From Zhengitettix transpicula (lineage: Eukaryota; Arthropoda; Insecta; Orthoptera; Tetrigidae): a stretch of DNA of 64,000 nt. The notes under the pieces are model-generated. The model was not told the DNA's origin. It was given only the letters and a program-made list of their open reading frames with translations, and did no database searches. How positions within the stretch are numbered: position 1 is the stretch's first letter; each line of letters starts with the position of its first letter. This document shows positions 53,076 through 61,295 of this stretch, piece after piece. The stretch is taken from assembly GCA_037074705.1 (NCBI GenBank), contig CM073592.1, positions 27,872,629-27,936,628 on the forward strand, written 5' to 3'. The position numbers and the translations under genes were made by a program.

Positions 53076-53117
<42 letters not shown>

Positions 53118-55114
53118 TTCTTCAGGAAGAAGTGTTACACCATTCCGTGCACCGGCCGGCTGAGTCCTGAAGGAGGAGGCTGAGAGCCTCTGAAAATTTG
53201 AAGAACAACCTTCAGTTTCTTATAGCGACACAGCACTTCACTTGCAGGTAAGCCGCAACCTGTCTCTCTTTTCTTTCCATACCAATATTGCAATTATATA
53301 TATATACACACACGTCTGATAAATAACACATTTAGATAGGAAAGTGAGACAGTAAGTCGACCTACCCAAAATCAAAAGTTGGCACAAATTTATGCTCGGC
53401 CAGCATGCAGTTCAGACCTTCCTTCCTGACAAAGGGGGGCTCAGACCCTCGAAAATTTGTCATATTCCATAACCTCTGCCAGACTACTTATTTCAGGTAA
53501 ATCTTTCCTTACCTATTTAAATGTGCCATATACAGATGGAATATAAAATGATTTGATATGAAAATAGAAAGCTCCTCACCTCTGGTGCATTGGGGGCCTT
53601 GTTCTGATATGCCAAAATTCTAGTCTTATTTATGTCACCACCATGTAGATTCTCCGACATTATACGCTGCTTCTCCTTCTTCGAGGGACTTAAAATTTCA
53701 TCATTGTCATTATCTTGGTTCATCTTTGAAAAATAAGCATACTGGTAAAAAACGTAGGCAAACATAATAGTAAGAACAATAACAGAGGATAAAGGAGTGG
53801 TGTATATATGTATATAACATTTGAAGTAACAAGAAACAGCAGACAATTCTTTCTTTAAAATTATTGCATTTAAAGAATGTCCATCACATTTTGGGTAAAA
53901 AAAATCAATAAAACCTACAGAAACCAATTAAAGTGAATATTACAAATATTATCATGTAATAAAAGGAGTAGATAACTTACACAGGGTTAGTTATCCACTT
54001 TATAACTATATAGAATTTCAGAATATTTTAATTTACACATTTACACAGGACTAGTCACTGCATTGTAACTTTGTTTATCATTTCATTTCAATTTAATTTT
54101 CAACTAGAGGTAAGGTACGTAGTTTTAAATGTGTAATAATTATTTCCTTATTTAGACCTACAGTAAAATAAAGTTGGATGCAAATAAGATAATTGATTAT
54201 TTATGCAAAGAATGAAACATTTATAATAAGATTAATTGAAAGGAAACTTTGGCATTTCAAATTGGTTCATTACCTTAAAGTTACCCATTTCAAAGGCAGT
54301 GGTGTTCCTGACTGGTATGAACCTGTCACCTCCACTCTGACCTTTTCCACCTGGAGTTTTGTTCCCTGCAAATGTTTCCAGCAATTATTCAAAATTGATC
54401 AAATTTACAAAGTACAAACTAAGTTTTAATTAGGAATCTTAAAAAAAAATCATCTTATTCATTTTTGGGTTAAAAATAAGGATATGTTTTCAATACACAC
54501 AAATATATATAGACACACACACACACAAAAAACTTGCCTGGTGATTTTTTTGGCGTCTTTGACGGAGTTTTCTTTGTCTTAACAGTGTTATCCCCCAGTT
54601 TGTTCAAATTTTCACCCAATTTATTGGGCGTTTTAGATGGTGTTACCTTCGTTTTTGAAATGCTGGTGCTGGAACAACATAATTCATAAAAACTTTACAT
54701 ATATCTAAAAATCTTCAATTGCATTATTAGGCCATGGCTCACTTAAAATCTCTAACTTTATTATGCAATCAAGCACAGAAACAGTTTAATAATTAATTAT
54801 TTGATACTTCAATTGATGATTACAGAATTGAACATTTTCTGACCTATTTCTCTGATCAATTCTATTGTTTTACATAATTCTAGTGCTAAGTTATACTCTT
54901 AATGAGAGTTAAGGATTATTAAAATATCTGATCAGCAAACTTAAAATTAAGCTTAAATTGATACAGTAAAATAATTTTAAAATGAATCCAAGATAACTCA
55001 CTTTTTGCTGGTTTCCAGAGCTTTTTTCTGCCAACGGGGAACAGGGCCTGTTGTAATAGGCTCATCCATTCTGAGGCAATTGTTGATTTCATTGAAGAAG
55101 GAAAACTGAGCCAT
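47668..55114 (-). CDS. CDC20: Cell division cycle protein 20 / fizzy (complete, 516 aa)
   Basis: Eleven coding exons join phase-perfectly: 55114-55002, 54668-54538, 54365-54274, 53723-53580, 53018-52892, 52629-52436, 51410-51231, 50406-50279, 48926-48779, 48135-48034 and 47859-47668 (1551 nt with TAA). The N-terminus [10 protein letters not shown] matches the family start. The C-box DRFIP is at about 95-99. A seven-bladed WD40 propeller follows, with [65 protein letters not shown] and [11 protein letters not shown]. The protein ends in the C-terminal Ile-Arg tail used by APC/C activators to dock on TPR subunits. Known role: substrate receptor and activator of the anaphase-promoting complex and target of the spindle checkpoint. 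No KEN tripeptide is visible in the assembled protein. The Lys/Thr/Pro-rich tail ([17 protein letters not shown]) offers CDK sites. Intron 2 begins with GC. Confidence 0.97.
53079..53115. repeat. (TA)n microsatellite
   Basis: About 18 TA units in the Cdc20 intron between exons 4 and 5, directly adjoining a truncated MITE-like fragment. Confidence 0.95.
53115..53296. mobile_element. 3' half of the 11931-type MITE-like element in a Cdc20 intron
   Basis: CCTTCTTCAGGAAGAAGTGT, the GGAGGCTGAGAGCCTC block, GAAGAACAACCTTCAG, CACTTGCAGGTAAGCC and CTTTCCATACCAATATTGCA follow the right three quarters of the element at 11931-12193. The left inverted repeat is missing and replaced by (TA)n. Confidence 0.75.
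53385..53510. repeat. Diverged relative of the 11931 repeat family
   Basis: CCTTCCTGACAAAGGGGGGC, CAGACCCTCGAAAATTTGTC and ATTTCAGGTAAATC keep the block order of the family while most bases have diverged. It lies next to the preceding fragment. Confidence 0.45.
54536..54539 (-). other. GC-AG intron donor in Cdc20 intron 2
   Basis: Exon 2 ends TCACCAG at 54538 and the intron starts GCAAGTT (GC at 54537-54536). The next exon starts GG AAC AAA at 54365, needing a phase-1 end that only this site supplies. The next GT (four bases on) gives phase 2. Confidence 0.8.
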
Positions 55115-55133
55115 TGGAGAATCACTTCTGAAA

Positions 55134-55870
55134 CCTAATCAATGAAACTAATATTTTTAAAAAGAGTCCAACACATACAATGATTGGGGGAAAAGCACAT
55201 TTCAATGAAATGTTAACACGAAATATTATTAAATATGCAAACAAAAAACACATTTTGTCGCACCGACATATCGCATATTCAAAAAAATACGTTCAGAAAT
55301 AACCATGTGCCATTGATCAATTCCAAAATTCAGATTTGAAATGTATAATATAAGAATTTACCATTACTGCTAGAGGACGTAGTTTCACGATTTACTTAAG
55401 ATTGCACTATCGATCAAACGGCAATGTGCATAATACCGGTACCTCCGAGAGATACTGAGGTACCGATAATATACCCTGTTTTTTCTCATGACTTCGACTT
55501 AAAATGCAATTTACATTCTAAATCTGCCTATTCATTGAGATAAACTATTGTTCCACATTCACTTGAAAATATAAGCACGCAATCGAGTTGAAACTATGAG
55601 ATGTTTCAGAATAAATGAATATATTACTTTATCAGATTTTGAATTCTTCTACAATGAAATGTTAATTTGCAAAAGTAAATTACTCACCAGTTCTGCATTC
55701 ACCAAATTTTCGCCAGTGGTATAATTCTCCGTGTAGACCGTCACAAACAGCAGAAAGAAATATTTAGAATGAGGGCATTTAAAGATTTCAAATTGAAACG
55801 GTCGCCCCGGCAGTAAACAGGTTCGACAACATTCGAGCACAAATATTCCTTGCACACCACATTACGAATT
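55134..55870 (-). promoter_or_regulatory. Putative Cdc20 5' UTR exon and promoter region
   Basis: The coding first exon starts at an acceptor (AG at 55136-55135), leaving 20 UTR bases before the ATG. Upstream on the same strand, ...GAATGCAGAACTG|GTGAGTA (last exon base 55688) is a strong donor that could end a noncoding first exon reaching to about 55860. The transcription start cannot be located from the sequence. Confidence 0.35.
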
Positions 55871-57261
55871 ATCTACTTCGTAAAATGACAATAATTGACT
55901 TTAAATACAATTTTTTCTGTCCACGGTCTACCTACCACCGTATTTACTCATCTTGCCATAATCATAAATTAATAATAAACGTATTCTACAATTCTTTTTT
56001 TAATCAATAAATATAATGATTTAATTATCTTTGCACCCCTTTTTACTCCATAAATTAGAAACTTCATAATAAATTAATTTCACTTCTGATATATATTCCG
56101 AGCTAATACTTAAAACACAATGATCAAGAGTTAAAATATTTAAAGCGTACAATTGTCCGCAAATTATTTCGAAAACAAATTTCTTTATTAATTATTAATA
56201 TTTTTCAGTTAATTATTTAAATATTTGTTTTCTGACAATGGAAACTAATTAAAATATATAAAACAGAACACTTAAAATTAATTCTATCAGGTTTTTTTTG
56301 TAGTTCAGTATTTATTTCATTCTATATTTATCCCCATCTTCCTATCTTCAATATCAATAGTGTCCCTTATTTTTTGAAAATAATTTTCAGTTATAAGGAA
56401 TAGAATATAGTTGAAATAATATAATGCAATTAAAATATACAAAACGTCAGTGTTAAAAGTAGTAGTGTGGTATCTATTTATAATTTTTCTCCGTTTTTTG
56501 TCTATTTAATTAATTAGTAACGTATGGAAAAGTTTATGAATTATAATTGTGAAATAAAAAATGAAATCAAATGTTAATTGCAGAGAAAAGGGGATCTGTA
56601 GATATTATATATTATTACTAATGCCAATTAAAAGTAAAGTACATGATTAATTGCTACGATACATTGTTGTCAATACATTAATTAAAGCTACATAATGAGT
56701 AACTCCACCTCAACTATTATTCTGCCGTTCCATTATATTTAAATAAAACTTAGTAATAACAATTATGAATGACTCGTTGGATAAAAAATAGCGTCAAAGG
56801 TAAGTTAAAGCAATTATTGCACTACTTATCCGGAAAGACTTAACATTAATGATTTCTTACTTTCTACATAACTCAGTCATTTTAAATTCAGTAAGTTAAC
56901 ATCTGATCCATTATGGACGATGTAAACAACGAGAACTATCAACTTACTAAAAAAAATTTGCATAAACTGTTTCGAGAATTTGAATTTATCAACGAAATTA
57001 CCACGCATATTTTAATTACACCGTTGTACCACCATGGCTAAATAACAAAAAGTTTAAAAACAAATACTCACTTATCTTACGTTTAAAACGCTCTATCCTT
57101 GATTGTTCCATGCTTTGATGAAGATACCTAGTCGGATTATCACTTCTTTATTTTTTTTTTCGTAAATTTGTTGTTTTCTTTCTTTGGTTAAAATATTATC
57201 TTTAAAATATTTTCTCTGTTTCTTTCTAGGGAAACGCATCACAACGAAATATATATATATA

Positions 57262-57395
57262 TACAATATTAGGAGCATCCATTAAGGAATAGGAACTAAT
57301 ATGGTGACGAAGTCACATTTGAACTTGGATAGTGATAAATAGGAGAAATATGAATTCACATAAAACGTAATCCTCCTATTTATCTCTATCATATA
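57262..57395 (-). mobile_element. Short, internally deleted SINE-like body fragment
   Basis: TACAATATTAGGAGCATCCA, TGGTGACGAAGTCACATTTG and AACTTGGATAGTGA match the unit copies at 10848, 11234 and 12316. The last ~40 bases (AATCCTCCTATTTATCTCTA) read in the opposite sense, so the fragment is itself partly inverted. It is flanked by TA runs at both ends. Confidence 0.65.
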
Positions 57396-58497
57396 TATAT
57401 ATATATATATCTGATAGATATAAATATATATATATTGGTAAAGAGAACCTAGAAATGTGTGCAGGACTAATATACGCGTGATACAGTGCTATTCTCTTTA
57501 AAATTACTAACAAAAAATTCTATGGAAATTTGGAATCTCAAAACAGTTCTAACCTCTTAATTATATTATATTGCTTCTTAAAATATATTATAATTTTATC
57601 TCTTATTTATTAAAAAGCAAAATAGAAAGTTCAACAAAGATAAACGCACTAACAGTACAGAAAACAATAGGAATAACTAACATAATGAATCTGAAATGTA
57701 CGAAGAATAGAATAAGATCTGATATGTATTCTTGTTATTAATGGAGAATAAAAGCATTTACCGAAAATGCAATTTAGCCGTTTACCTAAAATGGAGAAAA
57801 ACGACAGACTTTGCCTCATTCTTTATATCTACTTTCACGGTTTCTTCACAAAATGAGAGACTAAATTATAATATTAATTTTGGTTCATACATGGAGGTGA
57901 TATATTGTTTTTCTTATATGCTGTTGTAATGATTTAAGTTATTAGGGATTACGCTTTTAAGATAAATGCATGTTTTAAATTATTCTCACATCTTTCCAAT
58001 CATTCATATGTCCAAACAGTCCAAAAATATTCTTTATCGTCGGAAACATAGTAGAGGCAGCAAAATTACAAGAATTTAATATGAAAATCATATACACATA
58101 TATAAATGCTTTCTTATTTTTCTCTACTAAACTACACTTTTACTTACCATTCTTTAAATTGTATCATCATGATAAAATATGATAAAAGTTTTACATACAA
58201 TACGTTATGTTTTATGGAGATGAGGTACAAAAAATTACATAAATTCCTTTGAAATTTATTAAAGTAAAAACATAGGTTTGGTGAAATAATCAGAAGATAT
58301 TCGTATTGAATTCGTATCAGGTCATTTTTTAAGAGCGGTTGGTTGGAGTTATTTCTGTTATGTCTAATTTTAGTTCCATTATTTCCTATTTGACATTCTG
58401 CGTTTGAATTGTGGTTTTTAAATGGAATACATTTAAATACGATCGTAGCCCTTTCGTCTGATAATATATATATTTATGTATGATGTGTATGTGTTTG

Positions 58498-58500
<3 letters not shown>

Positions 58501-58545
<45 letters not shown>
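58501..58545. repeat. (TA)n microsatellite upstream of SELENOT
   Basis: About 22 uninterrupted TA units, roughly 220 bases before the first in-frame ATG of SELENOT. An effect on transcription is possible but not shown. Confidence 0.95.
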
Positions 58546-58547
<2 letters not shown>

Positions 58548-58782
58548 GGTTGTATGCTTAGTTTATTAAAAAAATAAGTATAAATTGGTTTGATTTATTT
58601 GTAAATAGGTCAAAATATTCCCTTTTCTCGTCATTGTCTCAATGAATGTACTAGAAAAAGATATACCGGTAGTGACGCCATTGTACGTCAGATCCCCTCC
58701 CCTTGGTGTTCAGATGTATATTCGAAAAAGATACTGTGTGTCGGAGCTTAATTGATGAGTGTGTATGGCCGATGTCTTCAGG

Positions 58783-60991
58783 ATGTCTTCATACACATCG
58801 ATGTTTTTCATTGTCCTGGGGCTTATACTGGTAGATTTGCCTCGTCAGTCTACCAATTCTTTTTCCTCGCAGAAGGATATTCCTCGAACTGATTTGAGGA
58901 TGAATTCCTATTTAGGGCCTACTCTTAAATTCTTATACTGGTAAGTTGCGTAATGAATGTAATAAATTATAAGGGACAAGACAAAAACACATGTTTCGCA
59001 GACATTTAACGTTACTTATTGCTTAGGATTCAATATATTTTCACACAACACTAAGTTACATTCACCATGCGACATTTTACTTGTGTATTAGCTGTGGCTG
59101 CTCAAAACCTGGGGAAATAAGGTAATTAATCTATGTTTCTCCGTCAGCTTTTCATAAATAAAATTCCTGACATATTGCCGTCTTTAATTGCACATCAGCT
59201 GTCAAAATTTATTATGCTAGACCATCGTATTTTTCGGGACTGTTAAAGACACAGGTGGTTTACGAAATACGTGTATCTGCCAATATTTACTACAGCTATA
59301 AAGAAAAACTGCCAAGAGAAATTTAACAATGTATTTAAATGCTAAATCTTAAATTACATTTGTTTATAAACTACTATCAATTTGCAAACTATATCGAATA
59401 ATGAAATTTATAGTTCAATAATGCAAATATCATTGTCTTTATTTTCAGTTGTAACTTCTCTTTAAACTTGGTTTTATTATGTTAATCCATTCAGTTATTT
59501 GTTTTTTGGAAACTATGGGCTAGTATTTTATAAGCAAAACATTAATTTTTTATAATTTTGTTTTGTAGAGTTAAAATTTTCACACATATTTTTAATTGAT
59601 TATGTTTTTTTTACTTTCTTACAGTTATTCGTGAGGATACAGAAATGTTTTTGAGCAGTATGCTTCATTACTGCATCAAAAATATCCTGAAATTAGTGTT
59701 GAAGGTTCGCTCTACCCTCCACCTAATCTTTATTCTCTATTAGCTCAAGCTCTGGTGAGTGATGTTTTGAGTAATACTGCTTCATGTCAGCAAAGTATTT
59801 AGCATATATAAGGATCAAAAAGTAATGCATCTTATGTTATAAAAAATTTATTTGTAACATCATTAAACCTGGGAATCGAAACAAGTTTGTAAAAATTCTG
59901 TCATTGATGTTACATAACTCAGAAACAAGCATTGCAGATAATCAGTGCAGCGGCCTACTGACAACTTCTGTCAGTTGAGTATGAAATGATTCAAGGAGAT
60001 GGATATGTTGAGAGTTCACAATGTTTTTGTTGCATTGAACGTATTATATGCTCTGTCCAAGTAATAATTGCTGACTTGGGATATCACAAAGTGTGTTACA
60101 AACAATTGTCTTGTCGATAATCTGAGGAGGTGAGTGTGGAAGCGTGTGAAGAGCTTCTGAATGCATTTTAAGTGGATCGACAAGACTTCTTCAAATATTT
60201 GGTCACTGGAGATGAGACCTGGGTTTACCTCTATGACTTGGATACTGTTAAAACTGCTTTAAAATCGTGGGTCATGAAGGAAGCAGTGAATTTTTTCAAT
60301 CTTGTTTTGGTGTCCATGTTCAACAATGGCACAGATGTGTACAAATGCATGGTGACTATTTTGAATGGTGTGTAGAGGACAGTTCAGGATATTATCTGTA
60401 CTAATTGTGTTATATGTTCATTATTAATTTTTTTGTGACAGGACGCATTACTTTTTTATCAACCCTCGTATAATAGGAAATTAATTAAATTAACAAGTAT
60501 TGTAAATCTGAAATGTAAGGCATAAAAAATGCTTAATGCTCTAAAGTAGCCTTTAATTTGATGTCTTGTATCGGCCAACATCAATTTTGATATTTGCTGT
60601 CTCTTTTTCAGGGATTTGCCAAAATTATTTTTATTGCCTGTATTTGCTGTGGTGTGAACATATTCAATTTCATTGGGGAAGAACAACCATCATGGTGGTC
60701 TTGGTGTATCAACAACAAAATTTATGCTTGCATGATGACCTTCTTTATTTGCAATGCTATAGAAGGACAGTTGGTGTCCACTGGGGCATTTGAAATATCT
60801 CTCAATGGTATATTTTCATCCCACTTTGCCTAAATGTATAATATTAAATTTTTATTTTTACAACTTCTTTACTTTTTGCAGATGTACCAATCTGGTCCAA
60901 ATTGGAAACTGGCAGAATCCCAAAGCCTCCAGAACTGTTCAACATTATTGACAGTCAGTTGCACTTTGACAAACAATCTAACTTTAAATAA
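58783..60991 (+). CDS. SELENOT: Selenoprotein T with in-frame UGA (Sec) codon (complete, 197 aa)
   Basis: Four exons join phase-perfectly if TGA at 59632-59634 is read as selenocysteine: 58783-58940, 59625-59754, 60612-60807 and 60882-60991 (TAA 60989-60991). The protein has an N-terminal hydrophobic signal or anchor (FFIVLGLILV), GPTLKFLY, the redox motif C-Y-S-U (Cys53 split across intron 1, Sec56), GYRNVFEQYA, YPEISVEG, a membrane segment (KIIFIACICCGVNIF), the family block ACMMTFFICNAIEG, STGAFEISLNDVPIWSKLE and a short tail. Human SELENOT (195 aa, CVSU) matches along its whole length. Known role: thioredoxin-fold oxidoreductase of the ER membrane. Start: Met at 58783 has A at -3; an in-frame ATG at 58765 would add six residues. 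A SECIS-like hairpin follows in the 3' UTR. Confidence 0.95.
59632..59634 (+). other. SELENOT: UGA selenocysteine codon of SELENOT
   Basis: The codon occupies the fourth position of the CxxU redox motif and is followed by 141 codons of conserved SELENOT sequence in the same frame and across two more introns, with no other stop. Conservation on both sides and a SECIS candidate make readthrough as Sec more likely than a nonsense mutation. Confidence 0.92.
59809..60472 (+). mobile_element. Degraded mariner-family transposon in SELENOT intron 2
   Basis: Ends are imperfect inverted repeats: TATAAGGATCAAAAAGTAAT on the left, and on the right the inverse of ATTACTTTTTTATCAACCCTCGTATA. TA bases flank both sides, as expected for mariner target duplication. 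Inside, the plus strand encodes LVTGDETWVYLYD at about 60199-60237, the hallmark of mariner transposase around its second catalytic Asp. Stops interrupt the frame and at about 660 bp the element is half the usual 1.3 kb, so it is inactive. Confidence 0.85.
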
Positions 60992-61106
60992 TGTTACCTA
61001 TTTGTACTAAAATGTTAAGGGAGTGGTAAAATATGTATATATTAGGTTTTATTTTGCACATCCACTTTTCTCAACATAGCACATCTCTTGCCGAGTAAAC
61101 ACCTGC

Positions 61107-61181
61107 CTTTTGACAAAGTTTGACGGGATCTTCATAAAGAAGGTTTCCCTCTGGAGGGTCCTTGAAGTTTATTGTCAAGAG
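61107..61181 (+). promoter_or_regulatory. SECIS element candidate in SELENOT 3' UTR
   Basis: Helix I is ten pairs: CTTTTGACAA (61107-61116) with TTGTCAAGAG (61172-61181). The SECIS core follows: TGAC at 61121-61124 opposite TGA at 61163-61165. Helix II is 61125-61133 with 61153-61161 (eight pairs including G-U, one A/G mismatch). Unpaired AA at 61136-61137 lies 12 nt after the core TGA, the expected spacing. A small apical stem, AGAAGG/CCCTCT with a TTT loop and one mismatch, makes it form 2. It begins 116 nt after the stop codon and ends before the poly(A) signal. The base before TGA is T where A (sometimes G) is usual. Confidence 0.85.
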
Positions 61182-61289
61182 TCTGTGTGTGTTTACTGAC
61201 ATTCAGAGGTGTTTCTTGTTTCTAAAGTATGTTCGCAAACTACTCAACATTTTAAAAAAGAAATTGTATAGAATTGATTATGTTGGATT

Positions 61290-61295
61290 AATAAA
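61290..61295 (+). terminator. Poly(A) signal of SELENOT
   Basis: AATAAA about 300 bases after the stop codon and about 110 bases after the SECIS candidate, leaving the SECIS inside the mature 3' UTR. Confidence 0.65.

Larger units (their letters stand above)
55871..58764. other. Divergent intergenic region between Cdc20 and SELENOT
   Basis: No supported exon. The region is strongly AT-rich, with short TA tracts near 57250, 57390 and 57425 and a long (TA)n at 58501-58545. A fragment of the SINE-like body lies at 57262-57395. The SELENOT promoter should lie just upstream of 58765. Confidence 0.6.

Noticed and set aside
59625..59754. SELENOT as a pseudogene because of an in-frame TGA
   Set aside because: The TGA is exactly at the Sec position of CxxU, all other exons are open and in phase, and a SECIS-like hairpin is present.
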